In this document: one piece after another, positions 18,552-26,324 of the stretch
How the letters are laid out: every line of letters begins with the position of its first letter
Position numbering within the stretch: the first letter of the stretch is position 1
DNA from: Boseongicola sp. H5
GTDB lineage: Bacteria > Pseudomonadota > Alphaproteobacteria > Rhodobacterales > Rhodobacteraceae
DNA length: 64,000 bases
Direction: 5' to 3'
NCBI GenBank assembly: GCA_020622165.1
Contig: JACNMN010000002.1
Location: forward strand, 372,001-436,000
Made by a program: the position numbers and the translations under genes
The notes under the pieces: generated by a model
The model's database searches: none
What the model saw: the letters and a program-made list of their open reading frames with translations, nothing else
Told to the model about the DNA's origin: nothing

Positions 18552-19015
18552 CAGGGACGCGCCAGCACCAGCACCCAGACATCGCCTGCATTCGCGAAAC
18601 CGAACTGCGTGGCGTTGGGGTTGACCATATTCGCCTGATGCCCGGCCGAGCCCGACCAACTGGCGATCGCGCTGCGGGTATCGGGCTGGCCTCGGGCGAC
18701 GTTCTCGGCGGCAAAACAGGCGGTATAGCCGCTGCGGCGGATCCGGTCGGACAGGGTCGAGCCGTCGCTGCCGACATGGCCCAGACCGCCGGTGATTTGC
18801 AGATCATCGGCATGAGCCTGCGCCGCGCCCTGCAAGGCCGCGCTGTGGACCAGGGGGCGCAGGATACCCGCGCTTGCGCGCTGGACCGAGATCAGCGTGT
18901 TGGCCTGCGCGATCATCCCGGTGGAGGCAAGCGGCACCCGCTCGGTTCCGGGCGCGGGCGCGCAGGCGGCAAGGGCAAGGGACAGAAGGAGAAACAGGGC
19001 GGAACTGCGGATCAT
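18548..19015 (-). CDS. CAP/SCP-domain secreted lipoprotein
   Basis: A 155-aa protein with a signal sequence and lipobox (LALAAC, Cys at about residue 18), then a CAP domain starting near residue 35. The core motifs are seen: AHADDLQITGGLGHVGSDGS, AENVARG, and the C-terminal NPNATQFGFANAGDVWVLVLARP. The family (SCP, PR-1, Ag5) is widespread; in bacteria it is mostly of unknown function in the envelope. GAGG lies 7 bases before ATG 19015. The 3' end overlaps the convergent transporter gene by 4 bases. Confidence 0.85.
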   Translation of the reverse strand: MIRSSALFLLLSLALAACAPAPGTERVPLASTGMIAQANTLISVQRASAGILRPLVHSAALQGAAQAHADDLQITGGLGHVGSDGSTLSDRIRRSGYTACFAAENVARGQPDTRSAIASWSGSAGHQANMVNPNATQFGFANAGDVWVLVLARPC

Positions 19016-19376
19016 CGGGGGCCTCGTCGGTTCTTGGATGCTTCTTGGGGCAGCGTTACGGCCAAGGATGCGGGATCGGCGGGGTTTAGGCAAGAAAACG
19101 ATATCCCGGCGCGGCACGGGGGCGAAGCTCCGCCTTTTTTGCACAAGGGGATGGATCACTCTGTGGATGGCATGTGGATCGCTCGGACCTTGGCAAGCAC
19201 GGGCCGCGATGTGGGCCTGACGGGCGGGTTCAAGCTGGCACGAATCCAAGGTCAGAACGGGCGCACGTGTGTGTAACCCTGTGGAAAATGCCTTGGGCAA
19301 GGGTTCGCGGGGGATGCCGCCTCCGCCCCACCGCGCCACCGCAAGACCGCACCTCGAACGATGCCAGTTCCGCGCC
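19016..19376. other. Intergenic stretch, no gene seen
   Basis: The interval of 361 bases lies upstream of the CAP gene and downstream of the hisN-like gene, both on the minus strand. It contains a short GGCG/CGCC hairpin followed by six T on the plus strand (19121-19140) and three TGTGGA motifs (19162, 19173, 19280), the last a match to a DnaA box. No frame with a credible start was found. Confidence 0.45.
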
Positions 19377-20189
19377 CTACGAAGCCGTTTTCAGCAACTC
19401 CAGCGCGGCGGCATGTAGCGTGGCGTTGCCCGCGGCCAGTATTCGGCCGCCTGCATGGGCCGGGCCGCCCTGCCAGTTGGTGACCACGCCACCCGCCGCC
19501 TCGATCACCGCGATCGGGGCCGCGATGTCGTAGCAATGCAGCCCCGCCTCTATCACCAGATCGACCTGACCGGCGGCCAGAAGCGCATAGGCGTAGCAAT
19601 CCATGCCATACCGGGTCAGCCGCACACGGTCGCGAACGGTCTCGAAACCGACACGCTCCGCTGCGGTTCCGACCTCCGGGAATGTGGTGAAGAGGATGGC
19701 GTCGGCCAGCAGGGCCGTGCCCCGGGTTCGCAGCGGCGCGATGCCCTGCGGCCCGATGACCCGCGCCCGGTCGAACCCGCCTTCGAACCGCTCGCCGATA
19801 TAGGGCTGGTCGATGATCCCGAAAACCGGTCCCGCGTCCGCCTGCAGCCCGATCAGCACGCCCCAGGTGGGCGTGCCCGCGATGAAGCCCCGGGTGCCGT
19901 CGATCGGGTCCAGCACCCATGTCAGGCCCGAACGCGACGGGATGTCGGCCTCCTCCTCGCCCATGATACCGTCCTCGGGGCGCAGATCGGCCAGAACCCG
20001 GCGCATCGCGGCCTCGGCGTCGCGGTCGGCGCGGGTGACCGGATCAAAACCGTCCGCCTGCTTGTTCTCGGTCAGCAGATCGGGCGCGCGGAAATAGGGC
20101 AGGGTGGCCGCCCGCGCCGCATCGGCAAGCTTGTGGGCTACCGCCCGCAACTCATCAATCGGCAACTCGGATCGGTCTGTGGTCGGCAT
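19377..20189 (-). CDS. hisN: Inositol-monophosphatase-family phosphatase, probably histidinol-phosphatase
   Basis: A 270-aa Mg-dependent, Li-sensitive-type phosphatase. The metal-site motifs are GEEE (about residues 76-79), WVLDPIDGTRGFIAG (about 90-104) and CYDIAAPIAVIEAAGG near the C-terminus. The TRGF after DPIDGT and overall length resemble the alphaproteobacterial HisN group, which supplies the histidinol-phosphate phosphatase step of histidine synthesis, but inositol or other sugar phosphates cannot be excluded. ATG 20189 is used. No other his biosynthesis gene is adjacent. Confidence 0.8.
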   Translation of the reverse strand: MPTTDRSELPIDELRAVAHKLADAARAATLPYFRAPDLLTENKQADGFDPVTRADRDAEAAMRRVLADLRPEDGIMGEEEADIPSRSGLTWVLDPIDGTRGFIAGTPTWGVLIGLQADAGPVFGIIDQPYIGERFEGGFDRARVIGPQGIAPLRTRGTALLADAILFTTFPEVGTAAERVGFETVRDRVRLTRYGMDCYAYALLAAGQVDLVIEAGLHCYDIAAPIAVIEAAGGVVTNWQGGPAHAGGRILAAGNATLHAAALELLKTAS

Positions 20190-20284
20190 CGGGCTTGGGC
20201 ACCTCGGGCACTGGCAGGTCATTGCGCACGCGCGCCGAGGTCGCACGGGGTGGCCCCCGTGGTCAACCCGGTCTCAACCCGATT

Positions 20285-20656
20285 TCAGGCAGCGGTATCC
20301 GACAGGACGCGCGCGAGCTCGAACAGACGCCGGCGCTGGTTCTCCGGGATCGCGTAGTAGGAGCGCACAAGCTCCAACGCTTCCTTGTCCGCCAGAATGT
20401 CGCCCGGCACGACGCCTTGGGCCATCAGGCCCTCCTCGCCGCCAAGGCCTTCGAAGAAATAGTTGATCGGCACACTCAACGCCTCGGCGATATCCCAAAG
20501 CCGGGAGGCGCTGACGCGGTTCATGCCGGTCTCGTATTTCTGGATCTGCTGGAATTTGATGCCCACTTTTTCGGCCAGCTGCTGCTGTGTCATGCCCAGC
20601 ATCCAACGGCGGTGCCGAACGCGTTTGCCGACATGGACATCAACGGGGTGTTTCAC
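20285..20656 (-). CDS. XRE-family transcription regulator
   Basis: A 123-aa protein with a lambda-repressor-like helix-turn-helix at about residues 10-65 (VGKRVRHRRWMLGMTQQQLAEKVGIKFQQIQKYETG), followed by a short helical tail (LVRSYYAIPENQRRRLFELARVL). This single-domain type is conserved in many alphaproteobacteria as a chromosomal regulator, not as a phage repressor. It lies between the hisN-like gene and a divergent oxidoreductase; neither is a proven target. Confidence 0.88.
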   Translation of the reverse strand: MKHPVDVHVGKRVRHRRWMLGMTQQQLAEKVGIKFQQIQKYETGMNRVSASRLWDIAEALSVPINYFFEGLGGEEGLMAQGVVPGDILADKEALELVRSYYAIPENQRRRLFELARVLSDTAA

Positions 20657-20813
20657 GAAATCATCCTCTCTTTGTCAAACCTGGTTCCGGCTCACCGCCG
20701 GGCGTGTCCCGGACGGCGCGTGCCACGTTTCCGGACGGCGCGGGCGCAAGCTGATGGCGCGACGGGCGCGGCCTTTCAGATAACCGCCGATTTCGTCACG
20801 ATTTGGGCGGCAC

Positions 20814-20924
20814 ATGAAAAGGGTACTCTACTTATGCGTGTCCGGCAATGATCTGGATCAACTGCGCTGTCTGCTCGCGGCGCGGTCGGGTTTGGCACTG
20901 GTACAGGCGCTTCAGGCGCAGTAG
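20814..20924 (+). CDS. Possible 36-aa small ORF upstream of the oxidoreductase gene
   Basis: An ATG at 20814 opens a frame of 36 codons ending with TAG at 20922-20924, 35 bases before the next gene. The product would be MKRVLYLCVSGN followed by a leucine- and arginine-rich helix. A weak GGGCGG lies upstream. No family is recognised, and the frame could be chance or a leader peptide; it is listed because it fills most of an otherwise empty 303-base interval. Confidence 0.25.
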   Translation: MKRVLYLCVSGNDLDQLRCLLAARSGLALVQALQAQ

Positions 20925-20959
20925 CTTTGGCGCCGATCCCGGCCAGAAGGAGCCACAAG

Positions 20960-21919
20960 ATGCGCGCTTTTCGCGTCACCGCCCATGACACCCCGCCCGC
21001 CCTGACCCGGATGGATCCGCCGCAACCCGGACCGGGGGAGGTCTTGGTGGAAATCGCGGCCTGTGGGCTGAATTTCGCGGATTTGCTGATGATCCGGGGG
21101 CAGTATCAGGACACGCCCGCCCTGCCCTTCACATTGGGCATGGAAATCGCCGGAACCGTGCGCGGCCATGGCGACGGGGTGACCGGCCCCGCCATCGGCA
21201 CCCGGGTTGCGGTGTTTGCCGGTCAGGGCGGGCTTGCCGAGTTTGGGGTTTTCCCCGCGTCCCGCGCCATCGCCATCCCCGAGGAGATGCCGTTCGAGGA
21301 TGCGGCGGGGTTTCTGATCGCCTATGGCACCTCCCATCTGGCGCTGGCGCATCGGGCGCATCTGCGGGCGGGGGAACGGTTGCTGGTGCTGGGTGCCGCG
21401 GGCGGTGTCGGGCTGACAGCGGTCGAAATCGGGGCCCGCATGGGCGCCGAGGTGATCGCCTGCGCGCGCGGGGCCGATAAGCTGGCCGCGGCCCGCGCCG
21501 CCGGGGCGGCCCACGCGATCGACAGTGAAACCGGCGACATCCGCGCCGAGGTCAAGGCGTTGGGCGGGGCCGATGTGGTCTATGACGCGGTGGGCGGCGC
21601 GCAATTCACCGCGGCGATGCGGTGCACCAACCCCGAAGGGCGCATTCTGGTCATCGGTTTCGCCAGCGGAGAGATCCCCGACATTCCGGCCAACCACCTG
21701 CTGGTCAAGAACATCTCCGTGATCGGCCATTACTGGGGCGGCTACATGCAATTCGCGCCCGAAACCCTGACGGACAGTCTTGCGACCCTGTTCGGCTGGT
21801 ATCGCGACGGCGGGCTCAGGCCGCATATCGGGGCCACCTATCCGCTGGATCAGGCCGCCGATGCACTGGCGCTGCTGAAAGGGCGGAATTCGACGGGCAA
21901 GGTTGTCGTGACACCGTAA
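20960..21919 (+). CDS. NADPH:quinone oxidoreductase-type medium-chain dehydrogenase
   Basis: A 319-aa protein of the zinc-independent quinone oxidoreductase branch. The N-terminal GroES-like part has NFADLLMIRGQYQ and ALPFTLGMEIAGTV; the Rossmann part has VLGAAGGVGLTAVEIG (about residues 144-159). No zinc-binding Cys/His set is present. It probably reduces quinones or alpha,beta-unsaturated carbonyls with NADPH. AAGGAG seven to eight bases before ATG 20960 settles the start. It is divergent from the XRE regulator. Confidence 0.9.
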   Translation: MRAFRVTAHDTPPALTRMDPPQPGPGEVLVEIAACGLNFADLLMIRGQYQDTPALPFTLGMEIAGTVRGHGDGVTGPAIGTRVAVFAGQGGLAEFGVFPASRAIAIPEEMPFEDAAGFLIAYGTSHLALAHRAHLRAGERLLVLGAAGGVGLTAVEIGARMGAEVIACARGADKLAAARAAGAAHAIDSETGDIRAEVKALGGADVVYDAVGGAQFTAAMRCTNPEGRILVIGFASGEIPDIPANHLLVKNISVIGHYWGGYMQFAPETLTDSLATLFGWYRDGGLRPHIGATYPLDQAADALALLKGRNSTGKVVVTP

Positions 21920-22159
21920 AGCCGCCGGACCGGGGCGGGTCGTCCCGAGGACCCGCACGGCGACGGCCCGCGCGGCCGGTCGGGCACATGGAATGGCCCC
22001 ACCTTCACCAATGAACCGGAGCCCGGCGTCTTCCACGAAAGCACCGACGGCAAGATCTATTTCTTTTCCCGATCTGGGGCCGGTCGACACGCTGAGCGAA
22101 GCCAGCGCTGTTTCGCCCGCCCACCGGTCCGGCCCAGTCGGCCCCCGTGGCCACGCCAG

Positions 22160-22197
22160 AAAAAAGCCCCCCGTGCGCGCAGGCACGAGGGGCTTTT
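22160..22197 (-). terminator. degP: Rho-independent terminator of degP
   Basis: On the minus strand a long stem (AAAAGCCCCTCGTGC paired with GCACGGGGGGCTTTT, loop CTGCGC) ends in six T. It begins 24 bases after the degP stop. The A-run on the other side gives partial function on the plus strand as well. Confidence 0.9.
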
Positions 22198-22221
22198 CCG
22201 ATGTTTACGTGGTGCTGGAGG

Positions 22222-23733
22222 TTACTCGTCCTCAAGGCTCAGCGCGACGAAACGCGGGTTCCCGGCGCGGCGGATCAGCAACAGAATGCTCTTCTGTCCG
22301 GCGTCCCGGGCCTCGGTCACGCGGGTCTCAAACTCCGCAACGTCGCTGACCGGGCGCTGGCCCACCTCGGTAATGATGTCGCCGGCCATGAGGCCCTTGG
22401 CGGCGGCGTCGCTTTCGACATCCACCGCTTCGATCACCAGCCCGCCCTGAACGCCCTGGGCGCCCAGTTCCTCGCGGCGCGCATCGGTCAGCGGCGTCAG
22501 CGTCATGCCCATCACATCGGCGCTGGAGGGCGTCTGCGGCGTGGCACCCGGTCCTGCGGCCCCTTCGGCGGTTTCCCGTCGCCCGAGCGTCACCCGCAGG
22601 GTCTGCGTGGCGCCGTCGCGGAACACCACCATGCGCACGGTCTCGCCCACCGGTGCGTTGCCCACGTTGCGGACCAGTTCGCCGGTATCGTTCACATCCG
22701 TTCCATCGAAGGACAGAATGACATCGCCAACCTCCACACCGGCCTCCATCGCCGGGCCTTCCGGCACGTCGGTCACAAGCGCGCCGCGTGCCTCCTCAAG
22801 GCCCAAACCTTCGGCGATATCGTCGGTCACGTTCTGAATGCGCACACCCAGCCAGCCGCGGCGGGTTTCGCCAAACTCACGCAATTGCGCCACGACATCG
22901 GTCACCACGGTGGATGACATGGCAAAGCCAATGCCGATCGAGCCGCCATTGGGCGACAGGATCGCCGTGTTCACGCCGATGACCTCGCCATCCGTGTTGA
23001 AAAGCGGCCCGCCCGAGTTGCCCCTGTTGATCGCGGCATCGGTCTGGATGAAATCGTCATACTGGCCCGACAATTCACGCCCGCGGGCCGACACGATACC
23101 GGCGGAGACCGAAAAGCCCTGACCAAGGGGGTTGCCCATGGCCATGACCCAATCGCCCACGCGCATCACATCGCTGTCGCCGAAGGGAACGAAGGGCAGC
23201 GGTTCATCGGGCTCCACCTTCAAAAGCGCGATATCCGTGCTGGGGTCGGTCCCGATCACCTCGGCATCAAGCACGAACCCGCCGCGAAACTCGATCAGGA
23301 TTTCATCGGCCCCTGTGATCACGTGATTATTGGTCACGATATAGCCGTCTTCGGAGATCACGAACCCGGAGCCGAGCGCCTGACTGCGGCGCGGCGCTTC
23401 CTGCCCGCGATTGTTGCGGTTCATGAAGTCGTTGAAGAAATCCTCCAGCGGGGAGCCTTCGGGCACCATCGGCTGCGGGCCCGTGCGGGCGGCCACCACC
23501 GATGAGGTCGTGATGTTGACCACGGCATCGCCCACCTGATCGACCAGATCGGCAAATGTCGCGGGTCGGGCCGTCTGGGCGCTTGCCGGGGAAAAGCTGG
23601 CCAGAACGGCTAGGATCGCCATCGCCAGGATCATCGCCATCATCGATACGCGATAGACCATGCTGCGCTCCTGACTGGCGCTCAGGGCGTAGGCACGCGC
23701 CCCTTGTCGCTGATGGGTCTTTTGGATGTTCAC
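22222..23733 (-). CDS. degP: Periplasmic serine protease DegP/Do
   Basis: Periplasmic protease and chaperone that degrades misfolded envelope proteins. The 503-aa protein has a long basic N-terminus and signal sequence ending ASAQ (about residue 53), a trypsin-like domain with H137 (TNNHVI), D167 (STDIALL) and S240 (RGNSGGP), then two PDZ domains (about 305-385 and 410-495). The start is a GTG at 23733 with AGGAGG seven bases upstream; the first ATG is 24 codons later. It follows hflK-hflC and DUF2065 on the same strand, the usual alphaproteobacterial order for these envelope quality-control genes. Confidence 0.95.
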   Translation of the reverse strand: MNIQKTHQRQGARAYALSASQERSMVYRVSMMAMILAMAILAVLASFSPASAQTARPATFADLVDQVGDAVVNITTSSVVAARTGPQPMVPEGSPLEDFFNDFMNRNNRGQEAPRRSQALGSGFVISEDGYIVTNNHVITGADEILIEFRGGFVLDAEVIGTDPSTDIALLKVEPDEPLPFVPFGDSDVMRVGDWVMAMGNPLGQGFSVSAGIVSARGRELSGQYDDFIQTDAAINRGNSGGPLFNTDGEVIGVNTAILSPNGGSIGIGFAMSSTVVTDVVAQLREFGETRRGWLGVRIQNVTDDIAEGLGLEEARGALVTDVPEGPAMEAGVEVGDVILSFDGTDVNDTGELVRNVGNAPVGETVRMVVFRDGATQTLRVTLGRRETAEGAAGPGATPQTPSSADVMGMTLTPLTDARREELGAQGVQGGLVIEAVDVESDAAAKGLMAGDIITEVGQRPVSDVAEFETRVTEARDAGQKSILLLIRRAGNPRFVALSLEDE

Positions 23734-23785
23734 GGATCGTCCTCCTGTCACGCCGTAGGCGGATGTCTCCCGCCCTTCGACCCAT

Positions 23786-23814
23786 AATATTTGACCGAAG
23801 ACGGCTATAATCAA
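23786..23814 (-). promoter_or_regulatory. degP: Candidate sigma70-type promoter for degP
   Basis: Read on the minus strand, TTGATT (23814-23809) and AATATT (23791-23786) are separated by 17 bases, about 53 bases before the GTG start. It would allow degP to be expressed apart from the upstream hfl genes, which fits stress control, but the -10 element is a weak match. Confidence 0.35.
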
Positions 23815-23940
23815 CCGCAGCCGTGTGGCTCAGGGATCAGATATCCGCCAGTTCGGTGTCACATAGACGTGAAGCAGTCTCGCATCCGGGCATCCACCCG
23901 GCAATGAGTCTCTTGCCCCGGCCCCGGTCCGCACCGTTTT

Positions 23941-24138
23941 TCAGCCCAGAAGACTTGTCGCCCAGGACACCAGGACGGCCCCGATCACGATTGCGAAAAA
24001 GCCGATGAGCCGGCGGGTCTCCACCGGGATCTGGGTCAGCACGCGCATCAGGTCTTCCAGACGCGATGGGGCCAGTGCGAACACCAGCCCCTCGATTACC
24101 AGAACCATGCCGATCCCCAGAAGGATCGTCGCAAGCAT
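23941..24138 (-). CDS. DUF2065 small membrane protein
   Basis: A 65-aa protein with two hydrophobic helices (about residues 3-22 and 43-63) joined by a short charged loop (PSRLEDLMRVLTQIPVETRRLIG), the normal form of DUF2065 (YjeT in E. coli). Its position directly after hflC (9 bases) and before degP is conserved in proteobacteria and suggests work with the HflKC membrane protease regulators, although its function is not known. Confidence 0.88.
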   Translation of the reverse strand: MLATILLGIGMVLVIEGLVFALAPSRLEDLMRVLTQIPVETRRLIGFFAIVIGAVLVSWATSLLG

Positions 24139-24147
24139 CGGACGGGC

Positions 24148-25044
24148 CTATTCCTGCGCGGGCGCCAGAAGCGTGCCCCGGGATTCGCCCAGATACTCGA
24201 AGAACTCGCCATCCGGGCTGATCACCATGGTGGAGTTCTGCTGCCGCAGGGCGCGCTCATAGGCCGTCATCGACCGGTAGAACTCGAAGAATTCCGGGTC
24301 CTGACCGAAGGCTTCGGCGAAGATCCGGTTGCGTTCGGCATCTGCCTCACCCCGGATGATCTCCGCCTCGCGATTGGCCTCCGACACAAGCTCGACCACC
24401 GTCCGGTCCGCCTGCGCGCGCACCCTGAGCGCGGCCTCTTCACCCCGGGCGCGTTCGTCCGTCGCCTCCCGTTCGCGTTCCGCCCGCATCCGCGAGAAGG
24501 TCGCATCGAGGTTCTGGGTCGGCAGATTGGTCTGCTTCAGACGCACATCGAGCACTTCCAGTCCAAGCGGCAGCGCACTTGCCCGGGCCTGCGCGGTGAT
24601 CCGCGCCATGAGTTGGGCCCGATCGGCCGAAAGGATCGTGTTGGATGTCACCCCCTCGGAACCGAGCACCCCCCGGATCTGCGGGTTCAGAATACCCTCC
24701 AGCCGCGCCTCGGCCACGCTCATCCCGCCGACGCCCACGGCACGGCGGAACTGCTCCACATCGTTGATCCGGTACCGTGCGAAGGCGTCCACGACCAGAC
24801 GCCGGTCATCGGACGGGGTCACCTCGATCGCGGCTGTGTCGAGCGACAGGATCCGGTCGTCGTAATAGACCACTTGCTGAGCGATCGGGATCTTGAAGTA
24901 CAATCCCGGGTCTTCGATGGCCTGGCGGATCTGGCCGAACTGCAGAACCAGCGCGCGCTGCCGCTCGTCCACGATGAAGATCGAACTGAGCAGCCCGATC
25001 ACCGCGACGATCACCACGGGGACGACATAAACCATACGTTTCAT
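24148..25044 (-). CDS. hflC: HflC, SPFH/band 7 modulator of FtsH
   Basis: Forms with HflK the large membrane cage that surrounds FtsH and limits its proteolysis. The 298-aa protein has an N-terminal membrane anchor (residues 5-25), an SPFH domain (about 25-190, FIVDERQRALVLQFGQI), and a long helical segment with AEREREATDERARGEE and ANREAEIIRGEADAERN, typical of HflC. Its start shares one base with the hflK stop (TGATG), so translation is coupled. Confidence 0.96.
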   Translation of the reverse strand: MKRMVYVVPVVIVAVIGLLSSIFIVDERQRALVLQFGQIRQAIEDPGLYFKIPIAQQVVYYDDRILSLDTAAIEVTPSDDRRLVVDAFARYRINDVEQFRRAVGVGGMSVAEARLEGILNPQIRGVLGSEGVTSNTILSADRAQLMARITAQARASALPLGLEVLDVRLKQTNLPTQNLDATFSRMRAEREREATDERARGEEAALRVRAQADRTVVELVSEANREAEIIRGEADAERNRIFAEAFGQDPEFFEFYRSMTAYERALRQQNSTMVISPDGEFFEYLGESRGTLLAPAQE

Positions 25045-26228
25045 CAGTTGCTGCTCCCTGTGGTGGTGGTGGTTGCTCCGGCGCCGCTGTTGCGGCGCAG
25101 TTCGTTCAGCGGCAGATAAGGCACAACACCGTTCGTGCCGCCCTCGCCATTGCTGTCGAGGATGACCAGATCGACATCGCTGAAGACCCGCTCCATGGTT
25201 TCGAGATAAAGGCGTCGCCGCGTCACTTCCGGGGCTTGCTCATATTCGCCCAGCACCGCGAGGAAGCGGCTCGCTTCACCTTCGGCCTCGTTCACCACCC
25301 GGGCGCGATACCCTTCGGCCTGTTCGAGAAGCTGGGCCGACTCACCCCGGGCGCCGGCCAGAACCTGGTTGGCATAGGCATCCGCACGGCGCTCAAGCTG
25401 GTCGCGCTCCTGTTCGGCGGCCTGCACGTCGCGGAACGCATCGATCACTTCCGATGGCGGGTCGGCGCGGTCGAGGTTCAGACGAACGATATTGATACCG
25501 CTTTCATAGCTGTCGAGCGTGGACTGGATCAGTTCACGCACCGTATCGGCGATGGCTTCCCGGTCCCGGTTCAGGATCGGCGCCAGCTGGGAGGCCGCGA
25601 TGATCTCCCGCATGGCCGATTCCGACACCGCGCGCACGGTCGCTTCCGGGTCACGCAGATTGAACAGGAACTTGCTCGGATCGTTGATGTTCCAGACCAC
25701 TTCGAAATCGATGTCCACGATGTTCTCGTCCGTGGTCAGCATCAGCCCGGTATCTGAGGCGCCGGACCGGTTGGTCCCGATGCTTTCCGTCCGTTCCGAG
25801 GTCACCGCGATGACTTCGGCGGTGACCACCGGCCAGGGCGCGAAGTTCAGGCCCGGCTCGCCCACCTGGGAAAACGTGCCCAGAAACAATTCCACCGACT
25901 GCTCTTCGGGCCGCACCGTGTAGACCGACGAGAAGAGCCAGAGAAGAAACAGGGCCGCACCGCCCAGGAGCCATCCGCGGCGCCCGATCTCCGGGAACTG
26001 ACCGCCACCGTCGCCGGAGCCGCGGTTGCCGCCGCCGCGCCCGCCCATGAGCACGCGCAACTGCTCCTGACCCTTGCGGACGATTTCATCAATCTCGGGG
26101 ATCTGCTGGCTGCCATCGCCGCCGCCGGGCCTGCGCCCGCCGCCTCGGTTATCATCACCGCCGCGGTTGCCACCGCCGCTTCCGGAGCCGCCTCCGCCGC
26201 CCCATGGACCGCCGTTATTGCCAGCCAT
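25044..26228 (-). CDS. hflK: HflK, SPFH/band 7 modulator of FtsH
   Basis: Partner of HflC in the FtsH-regulating complex. The 394-aa protein starts with a glycine-rich cytoplasmic tail (residues 1-42 and 62-78 rich in Gly, Asn, Arg), then a membrane anchor (about 84-103), the SPFH domain (YTVRPEEQSVELFLG onward) and the helical arm with RRADAYANQVLAGARGES and YRARVVNEAEGEA. It is the first gene of the hflK-hflC-DUF2065 run. The short AT-rich gap 26229-26324 to gor should hold its promoter. Confidence 0.96.
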   Translation of the reverse strand: MAGNNGGPWGGGGGSGSGGGNRGGDDNRGGGRRPGGGDGSQQIPEIDEIVRKGQEQLRVLMGGRGGGNRGSGDGGGQFPEIGRRGWLLGGAALFLLWLFSSVYTVRPEEQSVELFLGTFSQVGEPGLNFAPWPVVTAEVIAVTSERTESIGTNRSGASDTGLMLTTDENIVDIDFEVVWNINDPSKFLFNLRDPEATVRAVSESAMREIIAASQLAPILNRDREAIADTVRELIQSTLDSYESGINIVRLNLDRADPPSEVIDAFRDVQAAEQERDQLERRADAYANQVLAGARGESAQLLEQAEGYRARVVNEAEGEASRFLAVLGEYEQAPEVTRRRLYLETMERVFSDVDLVILDSNGEGGTNGVVPYLPLNELRRNSGAGATTTTTGSSN

Positions 26229-26324
26229 TGATGTCTATTCCCCTCATCATCACGTCTGTTGTGTGTCTATATGGGGCCTAATGGCCCCAGTTGCACGGGC
26301 AACCTGTGCGTTTTCTGCGTGAAA

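Noticed and set aside
19121-19140. GGCG/CGCC hairpin with six T as a terminator
   Set aside because: Stem of only four pairs and no plus-strand gene upstream to terminate.
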